From JAJEFO01 sp965209045 (lineage in GTDB: Bacteria; Pseudomonadota; Alphaproteobacteria; Rhodobacterales; Rhodobacteraceae), in contig CBDBPW010000003.1 in NCBI GenBank assembly GCA_965209045.1, positions 1,364,001 to 1,428,000 of the forward strand: a stretch of 64,000 nucleotides of DNA, read 5' to 3'. The notes under the pieces were generated by a model that was not told the origin of the DNA, did no database searches, and saw only the letters and a list, made by a program, of their open reading frames with translations. How positions within the stretch are numbered: the first letter of the stretch is position 1; every line of letters begins with the position of its first letter. Of this stretch, positions 8,544-18,700 are shown in pieces. The position numbers and the translations under genes were made by a program.

Positions 8544-9200
8544 TTGCTGACCCTCGCTGAAGAAATCATTCTTCTCATGCTCGAAGATGAAAGCGGAAAG
8601 TTCGTTCACGTTCCGGAACATTCCGTCAGCTATGCGCTTTCCGGCGCAGTATTGATGGACCTCGCCTTTGAAGGAAAAATCGACACCGATCCAGAGAGGC
8701 TTTTTGTAACTGACCGCGAACCCACCGGGTATGACCTGCTCGATTCGGCACTTCAAGACATCTGTGCTTCAGAGGAGCAGCATGACTCCCGCTACTGGGT
8801 TGAGTTCTTCAGCCGCAAGTCCGTTGACATCCAGAGAGCATCCCTCGACCGCTTGTGCGCCAACGGCATCCTGAGGGAAGAGGAAAACTTGTTTCTCTGG
8901 GTGTTCAGGTCCCGTCGGTATCCCACTCGCGACGGTGCGGTCGAGCGGCGGGAAGTCAAGCTCCGAATAATGTCCCTGCTGTTCAGTGATGAAATCCCGG
9001 AGCCACGAGACATTGCAATCATTGGCTTGGCGGATGTGTGCAGGATATTCGAGCACTTGCTTGCGCGACCGGAACGCGAAAGAGTCCGCGCCCGAATCAA
9101 CCAGATACGAAAACTGGAATTGATCGCCGACACCGTGGTTACGGCCGTCCGGGAAATCGAGACGCGAATTGCCCAGTCCATGACGATGCATCCGATGTAG
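8544..9200 (+). CDS. GPP34 (GOLPH3/Vps74-like) family protein
   Basis: This 218-residue protein opens with MLTLAEEIILLMLEDESG, the typical N-terminus of the GPP34 fold. It continues with the family's alternating helices: SYALSGAVLMDLAFEGKID, a hairpin rich in charged residues, an RLCANGILREEE helix-turn, and a C-terminal helix with ARPERERVRARINQIRK. Eukaryotic GOLPH3/Vps74 binds phosphatidylinositol-4-phosphate on Golgi membranes. Bacterial members are common in actinobacteria and scattered elsewhere, with unknown role. The start is TTG at 8544, supported by AGGAG 8 nt upstream. No signal peptide or membrane segment is visible, so it is probably cytosolic or peripheral. It stands alone between a decayed IS and a 600-bp empty stretch, which hints at acquisition by transfer. 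Confidence 0.75.
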   Translation: MLTLAEEIILLMLEDESGKFVHVPEHSVSYALSGAVLMDLAFEGKIDTDPERLFVTDREPTGYDLLDSALQDICASEEQHDSRYWVEFFSRKSVDIQRASLDRLCANGILREEENLFLWVFRSRRYPTRDGAVERREVKLRIMSLLFSDEIPEPRDIAIIGLADVCRIFEHLLARPERERVRARINQIRKLELIADTVVTAVREIETRIAQSMTMHPM

Positions 9201-9800
9201 ATGCGCCCACGGTACAACCCGGATCTCCCTAAACCTGAATTGCAGGCTAGTGGGTTCCGTGCGGGTTTCGGCGGTTGCAGGACCGTCTCATTCTAATTTT
9301 CTTTGGCAGAATCCGGGATTCTACCGGCGTCTGGATGCCACAGCATCTGAAGCCGACAAATCCTTCCAACCTGGCAACACCTCGACGCCCTTGGACGGGT
9401 GCATTCCTCATGAATATGACACCGGCTTCCGCAAGACGTGCCCAGACCGTCATGCGCGCGAAGGGCAGGATCCGCATTCTGGCCGCTCCGGAAGCCACAA
9501 ACGTTGACGCGAAAGACGTATCGTTTGCCGGTCAAGTCGCCCCGCGCGTGCATCGGTCATGGGTGCGCAGGGATGTGGCACAAAGGAGGCGCCGCTGGAG
9601 GCCTGTCCTTCGCGGATCAACAACTGGCGTACCAAAATTGAAGTCAGAATCTCAAGGACACGCACCGGGAATGGGCGTGCAGTCCGCCTCCCCAGGCAAA
9701 CGAAGTGTCCCCGGCTTCGCATGCTTCGGGCCGTCCCGCCCCTTGCGCGCTCCGCCTCGCTGCACGGGCCACCGGCCAAGGCGAGGAATGTACGTCCAGG
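9201..9800. other. 600-bp intergenic stretch, no supported gene
   Basis: Several overlapping frames exist on both strands, but none shows a ribosome site with a sensible start or any family pattern. It separates the GPP34 gene from the convergent lpdA stop. No strong hairpin or repeat was seen. Confidence 0.55.
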
Positions 9801-11198
9801 TCAAATGTGTATGGCGCGATCGTAGGCGTCCAGCACGCTTTCGTGCATCATTTCGCTGAGCGTCGGATGCGGGAAGACAGTGTTCATGAGATCTTCTTCC
9901 GTAGTCTCAAGTTGCCGGCCCACGACATAGCCCTGAATGAGCTCGGTGACCTCTGCTCCAATCATGTGCGCACCCAGCAACTCGCCGGTTTTCTCGTCGA
10001 ACACCGTCTTGACGAGCCCCTCCTGATCACCAAGCGCAATGGCCTTGCCATTGCCAATGAAGGGAAAGCTGCCGACCTTGACATTGTAGCCCATTTCCTT
10101 GGCCTTGGCCTCGGTGTGCCCGACGCTTGCGATCTGCGGATGGCAGTAGGTGCAGCCCGCGATGCTCTCCGGCTTGACTGGATGCACCTTGTTCTTGCCT
10201 GCGATCAGTTCCGCAACCATGACCCCCTCATGGCTGGCCTTGTGTGCAAGCCAAGGCGCGCCAGCGACGTCACCGATTGCATACAGCCCTTCGACGCCGG
10301 TCCTGCAGAATTCGTCGGTCACCACATGGGTCCGGTCGATCTTGACGCCTAGCGCTTCGAGCCCGAGGCCTTCCGTGTTGCCCACAATGCCCACAGCGGA
10401 AATAACCGTGTCGAAGTCGTGTTTCGTGATCTTGCCATCAACTTCGACATGGGCAGTCAACTTGCTGCCTTCACGGTCGAGTTTGGTCACTTTCGCCCCT
10501 TCGAGGATCTTCATTCCCTGCTTCACGAAGGCCTTCCTTGCGAGCGCGCTGATCTCGGCGTCCTCGACTGGCAAAATACGGTCCACCACCTCGACGACGG
10601 TCGTCTCAGCTCCGAGCGTGTTGTAGAAACTGGCGAACTCGATGCCGATCGCGCCTGAGCCGATCACGAGCAGCCTCTTCGGCATGTGCGGAGGCATGAG
10701 CGCGTGCTTGTAGGTCCAGATGCGCTCCCCGTCGGCTTCGAGACCAGGCAGTTCCCGGGCGCGCGCTCCGGTAGCAATGATGATCGACTTGGCGGACAAC
10801 CGTTCTTCTCCGGCATCGCTCCTGACCACGACCTTGCCTTGGGCGGGTACTGTCGCCTCTCCCATGACGACCTCGACCTTGTTCTTTTTCATCAGATGGC
10901 CGACGCCGCCGTTGAGCTGCCTTGCGACACTGCGCGATCGCTCAACCACGGCATCGAGGTCATACTCGACGCCCTTGGCCTTCAGACCGAATTCTTCGGC
11001 ACGGCGCATCAAGTGGAACACCTCCGACGAACGCAGCAAAGCCTTCGTCGGTATGCATCCCCAGTTCAGGCAAATTCCCCCCATGTGCTCACGTTCAACG
11101 ATCGCCGTCTTGAGGCCCAGTTGACTGGCGCGAATCGCGGCAACATATCCCCCGGGTCCCGCGCCGATCACGATGACATCAAATGCCTTTTGAGCCAT
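9801..11198 (-). CDS. lpdA: dihydrolipoyl dehydrogenase (E3)
   Basis: This 465-residue FAD/NAD flavoprotein reoxidises dihydrolipoamide in pyruvate and 2-oxoglutarate dehydrogenase complexes. Features are the FAD fold IGAGPGGY at the N-terminus, the redox disulfide in GGICLNWGCIPTKAL (near residues 40-50), a second nucleotide fold IGSGAIGIEFASF, YAIGDVAG, and the C-terminal base motif HPHPTLSE. The start is ATG at 11198 with GGAGAGAGG just upstream; the frame is open further 5' without homology. The sequence resembles PDH-associated E3 of Rhodobacteraceae. No other PDH subunit lies in the window, so it is not in an obvious complex operon here. Confidence 0.96.
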   Translation of the reverse strand: MAQKAFDVIVIGAGPGGYVAAIRASQLGLKTAIVEREHMGGICLNWGCIPTKALLRSSEVFHLMRRAEEFGLKAKGVEYDLDAVVERSRSVARQLNGGVGHLMKKNKVEVVMGEATVPAQGKVVVRSDAGEERLSAKSIIIATGARARELPGLEADGERIWTYKHALMPPHMPKRLLVIGSGAIGIEFASFYNTLGAETTVVEVVDRILPVEDAEISALARKAFVKQGMKILEGAKVTKLDREGSKLTAHVEVDGKITKHDFDTVISAVGIVGNTEGLGLEALGVKIDRTHVVTDEFCRTGVEGLYAIGDVAGAPWLAHKASHEGVMVAELIAGKNKVHPVKPESIAGCTYCHPQIASVGHTEAKAKEMGYNVKVGSFPFIGNGKAIALGDQEGLVKTVFDEKTGELLGAHMIGAEVTELIQGYVVGRQLETTEEDLMNTVFPHPTLSEMMHESVLDAYDRAIHI

Positions 11199-11561
11199 GT
11201 CCTCTCTCCAGCGAATGAACTGCTTGACTTCAAACCATCTGCCATAGACCGAGCAAGGAGTCACCCTTGGGCCATTGAAAGCGGGGAATGCCTGCCATGC
11301 GAATCCGTGCCAACAACTTGCGCACGGTCCCAGATGACGGATCAAGGGCAGCGGGCACAGGTGCATCGGGCAGAGACTCGGCCCGAGGGAAATCGCCCCG
11401 CAACCTGCAAATGCGCGTTGGGTGGCGGCATCGTTCCGGAACGGCGAGTGATTCGTCGCGCTCTCTGCCGAAGTGACGTCGGTTGCCGCGTCTCGTCCGC
11501 CCGCCTCGCCCCATCGCAAGACGTGGCTCATTCGCCTGGCAAGCGGATCCTGCCGCCGTGT
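11199..11561. other. intergenic stretch upstream of lpdA
   Basis: These 363 bp lie between lpdA and the co-directional DUF924 gene. Nothing supported as a gene was seen. It presumably holds the lpdA promoter, but no clear -35/-10 pair could be chosen. Confidence 0.5.
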
Positions 11562-12137
11562 TCAGGCTGCCTTCATCTCCTCGACGACCGCCTTGTAGCC
11601 ACCGGCATCAAGATAGGCCTGCTCGGCCGCGTTGCTTTCCCTCGAAAGCGCTTCGTTGCGCGTAGGGAACCTGCCGAAGCGTCGAATCACCTCGCGATGC
11701 GCACGCGCGTGCGGCAATGACAGGTGTCCCGTGTCGGGCATCCGCGACATCATGAGGCGGACTGCGCGATCTTGATCCTCAAGACATTCCGAGTGCACAA
11801 GCGGCATGTAGAAGAACTGTCGCGCGGGCTCGTTGAACCGTGTGTCCCAGCATTTCGCTATCGCCATCTTCGCGGCCGCCTTGGCCAGCCTGTCAGACCC
11901 AAACGCCCTTGGACTGTCCCGAAACATGTTCCTCGGGAACTGGTCGGTCAGGATGATGTACGCAAGGGTCCCTTCCGGATAGGTGAGCCAAAGCGACAAC
12001 CGGCCTTCACACACGTCCTCATGATCGCCTTCAAATCGGTCTCGGATTTCCTGGTCCAGATCCTCGCCGCCCTCATACCATCCGGACGGTCCGGTCTCAT
12101 CCAGCCAAAAAGTCAGGATTTCTTCGGGGATTGACAT
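11562..12137 (-). CDS. DUF924 family protein
   Basis: This 191-codon gene gives a 190-residue protein whose whole length fits DUF924. It has an N-terminal IPEEILTFWLDE, then a conserved ILTDQFPRNMFRD with neighbouring FYMPLVHSE, and a C-terminal GRFPTRNEALSRE. The family folds as a helical TPR-like bundle and has no established biochemical role. No signal peptide or membrane helix is visible, so it is probably cytosolic. It reads in the same direction as lpdA but 360 bp away, so it is probably transcribed separately. Confidence 0.85.
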   Translation of the reverse strand: MSIPEEILTFWLDETGPSGWYEGGEDLDQEIRDRFEGDHEDVCEGRLSLWLTYPEGTLAYIILTDQFPRNMFRDSPRAFGSDRLAKAAAKMAIAKCWDTRFNEPARQFFYMPLVHSECLEDQDRAVRLMMSRMPDTGHLSLPHARAHREVIRRFGRFPTRNEALSRESNAAEQAYLDAGGYKAVVEEMKAA

Positions 12138-12465
12138 GAAACACCACCTTTGGTCGCTCCGTTTCCGCCCCCCAAGGACGACTCAGCGTCACAATCCCAT
12201 TACCCTTGATCAGGCATTGATCGCAACACAGTTCTTGAATTCTCGGGCGCTACCGGACGCAGCATGGCACTTTGGCCACATCCGTCAGGCGGTGCAGCAG
12301 GCAATTGCACCGCTATCGCCACACAATGTCGCGCGATGCGCCGGAGGCGCTGACCACTTCCTGCCGCCACGGTCTGGATCACATTCGCCCAAGACCGGAC
12401 CCATGCGCACCGAACCGACAAGAACGGGCTTCGGAAGGGTCAGGTCGTCCGGCAATCGCCCCTGT
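12138..12465. other. intergenic stretch, no supported gene
   Basis: These 328 bp separate the DUF924 start from the stop of the upstream MFS gene on the same strand. No reliable frame, repeat or U-rich terminator was seen. Confidence 0.5.
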
Positions 12466-13755
12466 TCAGGCAAGTCCCTGCAAGTCTTCGTCCGCTTCGG
12501 CCTCCGCTTCCGTGCTTTCGGCATAGATTTCCTGCGCCGCCTCGACGGCAACCGGCGTTGCCGTCGGCAGAACGGGCGCATAGCTTACAGTGCCGGACGC
12601 GTCGTCGCTCGCATAGATCGACGGGCGCCGCGACATCCTCAATGCCACGTATGCCGTCAACACGAGCATGACTCCGGCCATGAACATCCAGAAGCCGTTC
12701 GGCCCAACGGTCGCCATGGCCCACCCGACGACGATCGGGCCGACGATGGCACCCAGCCCGTTCACGAAAATCAAGCCGCCTGACGCCGAAGCCATGTCGT
12801 CAGGTTCGAGATAGTCGTTCGTGTATGCAATCAGGAGCGCATAGAGCGGATTCGAGACCCCGCCCGCAATGAATCCTGCCACCAGCACTACTTCGAAGGC
12901 GCCTCCCCACAGGAAGCCAATGCCACCACCGATGGAACCACCCACGGCAGCCACAAAGATCAGCACGCGACGGTCCATCCGGTCAGACAGCCATCCGAAC
13001 GGATATTGCAGAACCATCCCGCCGACAAAGATCGCGGAGACAAAGAGAGCGATCTGGGAAACGGTGAGGCCTGCCTCGGTCCCGTATATCGGTGCCATTC
13101 CGAACTGCGCCGAGAAGATCAGGCCAAGCAGGAACATGCCCACGATCCCGGTTGGTGAAACCTTGTAGAGTTGGGCAAGGTTCATCGCCTTCGTCGCCTC
13201 GAAGGCAGGCGTCGGCGTTGCGGCAAGCAGGATCGGAACAAACGCGAATGAGACCAGGACTGACGGAATGACAAACAGTTCGAACCCTGCAGGATCCGCA
13301 ACGTTCAAGAGCGCCTGGCCGCTCACTATGCCCGACATCTGAACAATCATGTAAAGTGACAGCGCCTTGCCGCGGCTCTCGTTTGGCGACGCATTGTTCA
13401 GCCAGCTTTCGGCTGTGACGTAAACACCGGAGAACGAAAACCCGATGATCACACGCATCAGGATCCACGCCCATGGAAAGGTGATCGTGGGGTAAAGGAT
13501 CAGCACCGCGGAGATGAACGAGCCAAGGGCGGCAAAGACCCTGACATGGCCAACCCGGCGAATCATTGCGGGCGCCAGGCGCGAGCCAAACAGGAATCCG
13601 ACGAAGTAGGCCGAAGTGACCGCGGCAAGTTCAGTGGTCGAGAATTCCTCGATCGCGCCGCGAATTCCGATGAGCGAACCTTGGAGACCGTTTCCGACCA
13701 TCAAGAGAAACATGCCGAGCATAAGCGCCCAGACACTGCCTATGACCCTTAGCAT
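12466..13755 (-). CDS. MFS transporter (YcaD-like)
   Basis: This 429-residue protein has twelve predicted hydrophobic segments, beginning SVWALMLGMFLLMVGNG. The loop motif GSRLAPAMIRRVGHVR follows segment 2, and a second half-repeat contains QYPFGWLSDRMDRR. The pattern fits the YcaD-like branch of the major facilitator superfamily, which is common in Rhodobacterales; the substrate is unknown. The C-terminal ~60 residues are a soluble, alanine- and glutamate-rich tail (EATEAEAEADED-like). Start ATG 13755 is preferred over 13791 because GGAG lies 8 nt before it. The protein is inner-membrane located. It has no close operon partner. Confidence 0.85.
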   Translation of the reverse strand: MLRVIGSVWALMLGMFLLMVGNGLQGSLIGIRGAIEEFSTTELAAVTSAYFVGFLFGSRLAPAMIRRVGHVRVFAALGSFISAVLILYPTITFPWAWILMRVIIGFSFSGVYVTAESWLNNASPNESRGKALSLYMIVQMSGIVSGQALLNVADPAGFELFVIPSVLVSFAFVPILLAATPTPAFEATKAMNLAQLYKVSPTGIVGMFLLGLIFSAQFGMAPIYGTEAGLTVSQIALFVSAIFVGGMVLQYPFGWLSDRMDRRVLIFVAAVGGSIGGGIGFLWGGAFEVVLVAGFIAGGVSNPLYALLIAYTNDYLEPDDMASASGGLIFVNGLGAIVGPIVVGWAMATVGPNGFWMFMAGVMLVLTAYVALRMSRRPSIYASDDASGTVSYAPVLPTATPVAVEAAQEIYAESTEAEAEADEDLQGLA

Positions 13756-14731
13756 CGGCGTGCTCCGATTTTTTCTTTCGAATAGTCGCATTGGGGATTC
13801 GTCAAATGTTCATCTGCGACGAGGACATGTCGGAAATTCGCGCTGCGCGCATGACTGCCTCACGATCAAGCAACATGCGCAACATTTCTCGGACACCGGG
13901 CAAAATTGTTCTTGCTTTGTTTCGATGATTCGGGTATGAGCTTCGCGACGCGGGGACGAGACGAAATCCAAGTCGGATCATCGCGTTGATGGACGTTTGC
14001 GTGTTCGGCTTCATGCCATGCACGTTTCACGGCAACTTGGGCCGTTTTCGGGCGGCGGGCGACGATGAAGCGCTCGTTGCGGAATAAATCAAGTGTAGGA
14101 TCACTCCTCAAGCAGAGCCTTGATTCGAGCTTGAGCGCTTCTCCCCATTCGTCGCGAATGCCGTCCGCGCAGCCGACATCCTCTTGTTCGTGTCGATCTG
14201 CGCGTTGCGCACTGCCGTTTACCAATCGTGACGCGTCTGCTGCCGCACCCGGCTTTCCGGGCTTCGACCGATTCCCCGCATCGGCTGAAGCTCTCGTTCA
14301 GAGGGACATTTGGCGCCGAAGCCAGCACTGTGACACCTCACCGCCGGCACGCACACCCTGCGCCTCTGACAGACGAGCGCGCTTCAATTCGGCCAGTCAG
14401 TCAGTTCGCGTGTCAGATTGCCCCAATCCGCCGCGCAGGAGGAGCGGCTGCGGCAAGAAGGAACGTCAACGACCTTGTCGGACGCAATGCTGCTGTCACG
14501 CATCCGTGGGGCCAGGCGCGACTTCTTTCTCGTGGGCGAATCAAGCTTCGTCGACCCTTCGGACACTTCTCGAACTTTGCAGCGGAGAGATCTCCTTGAA
14601 CCGAATCAAGGCCAGATCGTGATTGAACCGCCGGCACGATTGCCGACATTGCTTATGCCCCGAATTTCGGATTGGAATCTCCGGGCACCACGGCCTCGAC
14701 CTGCTCTTGCATCCCTGCGGTCGCCAGAAAC
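13756..14731. other. 976-bp stretch without a supported gene
   Basis: This lies between the MFS start and the queA stop. Frames up to 185 residues occur on the + strand, but their composition is serine/arginine-rich and shadow-like, and none has a ribosome site or family motif. It could hold decayed genes or small RNAs that cannot be recognised by eye. Confidence 0.5.
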
Positions 14732-15787
14732 TCACTCCGCGGGCAACAACAGCGAAGCGTCGCCATAAGAGAAGAACCGATACTCCTGCGCAATTGCATG
14801 GGCATAGACCTCTCGAATTCGGTCAATGCCCATGAAGGCTGAGACAAGCATGATCAGCGTGGACCGCGGCAGGTGAAAATTGGTAATGAGCGCATCGGAA
14901 ATGCGGAACCGGTAGCCCGGCGCGATGAAGATCTCCGTGGAGCCCTGCCATGGCCTGATCGTCCCGTTCGCGTCCGCGGCGGACTCGAGCAGCCTGAGTG
15001 CCGTCGTTCCAACCGGAATGACCCTCCCGCCGGACTCCACGGTCTTCATGATCTCCGCTGCCGCCGCTTCCGAGATGACGCCACGTTCGGCATGCATCCT
15101 GTGGTCGGATATGTCATCCGTCTTGACTGGCAGGAACGTGCCTGCACCGACGTGAAGCGTGACAAAGCTGCGATCCATCCCGGCCCTGTTCAGCCTGGCC
15201 AGGAGCGCCTCGTCGAAGTGAAGCGAAGCGGTAGGTGCAGCGACCGCACCGCTCACGCGCGCCCAGATGGCCTGATAGTCCTGTCGGTCAAGCTCGTCTG
15301 CCGGGCGCCTGCTCTCGATATAGGGCGGCAGCGGCATGGCGCCCGCCTCGGCAAGCGCGGCATCGAAGTCTTGCCCCTCGAGATTGAAGCCGAGACAGGT
15401 GGTCGTTTCTCCCCTGCCCACAACCGCCGCAGAGAGATCGTTCGAAAATTCGATGACTTCGCCCTCGCGCACCCTCTTCAGCGGCTTCAGCAGAGCTTCC
15501 CATGTTCCATCGGCGCACGGCTCGAGCAAGGTCGCCTCGACCTTTGCCCTCGTTTCGCCGTTCGTGCCTGCGCGCCGCCGCGTGCCGGTCAGCCGCGCCG
15601 GAATCACGCGCGTGTCGTTCAGCACGAGACGATCGCCCGGGCGCAGATGATCCGGCAGATCAATGGCATGCGCATCGATGCAATCCCTCTTCGTCGCAAC
15701 CAGGAGCCGGGACGATGATCGCGGACGCGCCGGCCGGATCGCGATCAGGCGCTCGGGCAGGTCAAAGTCGAATTCGGAGAGGCGCAC
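14732..15787 (-). CDS. queA: S-adenosylmethionine:tRNA ribosyltransferase-isomerase
   Basis: This 351-residue QueA transfers and isomerises the ribosyl moiety of AdoMet onto 7-aminomethyl-7-deazaguanine in tRNA, the penultimate step of queuosine synthesis. Landmarks are FDFDLPERLIA at the start, LVLNDTRVIPARL (near residue 60), LHVGAGTFLPVK, and the C-terminal TNFHLPRSTLIMLV. Length is normal. The start lies 6 bp after the stop of the upstream YhdP-like gene on the same strand, so the two are probably co-transcribed. A usual partner, tgt, is not in the window. Confidence 0.96.
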   Translation of the reverse strand: MRLSEFDFDLPERLIAIRPARPRSSSRLLVATKRDCIDAHAIDLPDHLRPGDRLVLNDTRVIPARLTGTRRRAGTNGETRAKVEATLLEPCADGTWEALLKPLKRVREGEVIEFSNDLSAAVVGRGETTTCLGFNLEGQDFDAALAEAGAMPLPPYIESRRPADELDRQDYQAIWARVSGAVAAPTASLHFDEALLARLNRAGMDRSFVTLHVGAGTFLPVKTDDISDHRMHAERGVISEAAAAEIMKTVESGGRVIPVGTTALRLLESAADANGTIRPWQGSTEIFIAPGYRFRISDALITNFHLPRSTLIMLVSAFMGIDRIREVYAHAIAQEYRFFSYGDASLLLPAE

Positions 15788-15793
15788 GGCAAT

Positions 15794-18700
15794 CTAGTTC
15801 TCAGCCGGCGGATTGGCGCGGAAGATCTCGCGGAACATCCCAGGTGTCAGAATCGACAGTGGATTGACCGAAACTCTCGGATCGTCCGTCGAACCGGTCA
15901 CGCGATAGTTGAAGCCGAACAGCCCTTCTCCACGGCGCGAAAATATCGAGCCGATCGCGTTCAGGAAATAGACAGGTGAAATCACGCCCTCCACGTCCAG
16001 TTCCCTGGTGTCAAGCTGATAGCTCCCGCTCGCGGAAAGTCCGAGCGACCCGCCGACGGCCGCCGCCTCGTGAATGCGAATCTGCCCTGGCGTCAGGCGG
16101 AAGCGTCCATCGACGTTCGCGAACTTGATTCCCGGGCCATCAAGCTGATCCAGCAAGCCGACCACGCTGATCGCGTCAAGCAGTTCCGCCATTGCCGGCG
16201 CCTTCCTGAGGCGCAGGTCGCTGATCTGGAATTCCCCGTCATATGTCTTGCCACCCGCTCCGGAGACCGGAACCATGGCAAGGTCCAGCACCCCTTCCCT
16301 GGCATTGGGCGTAATGCCCATGTCCCGAAGGACCCCGGAGGCGTCACCCGACTGTATGCGAATGGCCGTTCCGCCATCCGTCGGCACGAGGCGCCCCGAA
16401 ATCTCCGTGCGCCCGTTCACTCGACTCTCGATGGCGCCCGAGAATCCGTTTGGTCCCATTTCGACCTGGCCAACGAAAGGCGACAGCACGATGCTGTCCG
16501 ACACTATCAGTCGGTCCAAAGCTATGTCGATCAACGCATTCGCCGCCTCGCTGGATTCTCCCTCGCTGCCAAATTCGCTTTCTCGCAGGTCAAGCATGCC
16601 TCCCGTGATCACCGCAACCGCGCCGCCCGGGCCTGCCGAGATCTCGGCGGAAACATCCACCCAGTCGCCGATCCTGATTTCGTCAAATGCAGCACGCCCG
16701 AGACCTCCGTCGGAAATCTCGAATGCCCCGGCAAACGACAGGCCGTCCCCCAAGAAGGAAAGGTGCTCGATTTCCGGCTCGTCACCCAACGTCGCCGCCG
16801 CTTCAAGCAAGGCGACTGCATCCGCCGGCTTGCTCCAATCCACTTCTGGCAATGAGATTGCAATTCCCTTGAGATCGGACGCGAGATCCAGGTGGGCCGC
16901 ACCGGTCAACGGCAACGCAAGGTCGAACTGCGCAACGGCGCTCCCGCTGATCGATGTCTGCGGCAAGGGCACGCCAAACGCGGCCGAGGCTTCCGCCGAA
17001 AGGACCACGGTCCCCTTGATGCGTCCCCCGTCAGATGCACCGGCCCCGAAGGGCTGACGCCAGCTTGCAGTCAGCGGAACGTCATCCAGGGTCGCGGATC
17101 CTACGACGCCGATTCCGGATTCGTTCGCTGCAAGCACCAGTTCCGGCGATGCAAATACCCGGTTCTTCACCAGCAATTCCGAGCGCACGTTTCGGATTCG
17201 CGCATCAACTTGATAGGTGAAGTCTTCCTGCCGAAGGCCGTCAATCAACGGCAGGCGCACGACTGCGCGCGCCTCGGCGTCGGCGTTTGCAATGTCCGGG
17301 GGCTGGCTCGCCCTTTCCATGACTCTCAACGGACGGCTGTTCAGGGCGGTCAGGACAGCGGTCAAGGATCCCGTGACTTCAATTTCAATGACGCCCTGCC
17401 CAGGTTTCGCGCGCAAGTCAGCGACCCGAAACACGGAACCGGCAAGATCAAGCCTGTCGCCCGTTCCAACCGACATTCCTCCTTGATGCATCGCCAGGAC
17501 GAAGGAACCGTCGCGAATTGTTCCCAAGGCACTTACGCCGTCGAGCTCCGGCAACCCGGACAGAATCCTGGCAATCCCGTCCTCGACTTGAAAGCTCAAG
17601 GAATACTCGGGCGCCATGCCCCCTGTCGAGTAGCGAACGGCTGCTGACGCATTGCGGAGCACGCCGCCCTTCACGTGCCCTGCCAGCCAGCTTCTGGTCT
17701 TTGGAGCCAACGTCGTTGGCCACATTTCCAAGACACGGCTTGCAGCGACCCTGTCGGTCGTTGCGTCGATCGTCGCAAACCAAAGACCGTTGCGGGCGCT
17801 GACACTGCCGTTTGCGCGAAGTGGAATGCCGTCGTTGTCGACGACGAGCTGGGCCAATTCCACCGAGAACGGATCAAGCCTCAGTCGAACGTCTATCCTG
17901 ACATCCTCGAGCGACAGCGGGGCCTCAAGGATGTCACCGGAATAGGCAAGCCTATTGATCCTGAACTGGCCAAGGAATGCGCGAGGCCAAATCCCGTCAA
18001 GATCGCGCAGATAAACGTGTCCCGAAGCCGAGACTTCGCCGCCCATGCCGGAAAGGGACAATTCCGAAAGCAGGATTCTCTGTTGTTCGGCATCGAAATC
18101 GAAATAGGCGCGTGCGGAATCGAACTCCGCTGGAGGAACGTCCTCAGTCGGTCGAAGCGCACCCTGTGCAATGTCCAGCGTCCCTGCCAGGGAGATCAAT
18201 TCGCCGTTCGCGCCGAACTCCGTTCGCACGGCGCCAGAAATCGGCGCGTCAAGCACGCCGAGCAGGGAAAGGACCGGAGACTGAAGCGCTATGTCGGCCG
18301 CTGGCATGTCCGTGACTTGGGCCCCGAGCGAGACGCGGCCGGTGTCGCGGCGCCTGGAAACGGAGAGCTGCATCTGGGCAAGTTCGTCAGTGCCGCCGAA
18401 GACATCCGATCTCGCCGAAACCGTCAGCACGTCCTCGGACTGCCGGAGCACTGCCGAAGCGTTGGTGGCCTGCCAGATCCGTCCGCTTCGGGCGTCTTCC
18501 AGGGTCAGCACGATTCCGGTCGCCCGAACCTCCTCCAGAGACGACAGCGCCGCCGCGCCCACGATCCGGTCGACTTCCTCGAGAATTCCAGGCAGCGGTT
18601 CTGCCTCAGATTCCCAATAATCCTCTTCCGAACGGTAGGCGAACCGCCCGTCGCCGTCGCGCCGCACCGTGACCTGCGCGCCTTCCAAAAGCATGCGCGT

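Noticed and set aside
14065..14622. 185-codon + strand frame as a gene
   Set aside because: It is rich in Ser, Arg and Cys, has no ribosome site and no family pattern, and looks like random frame in GC-rich DNA.
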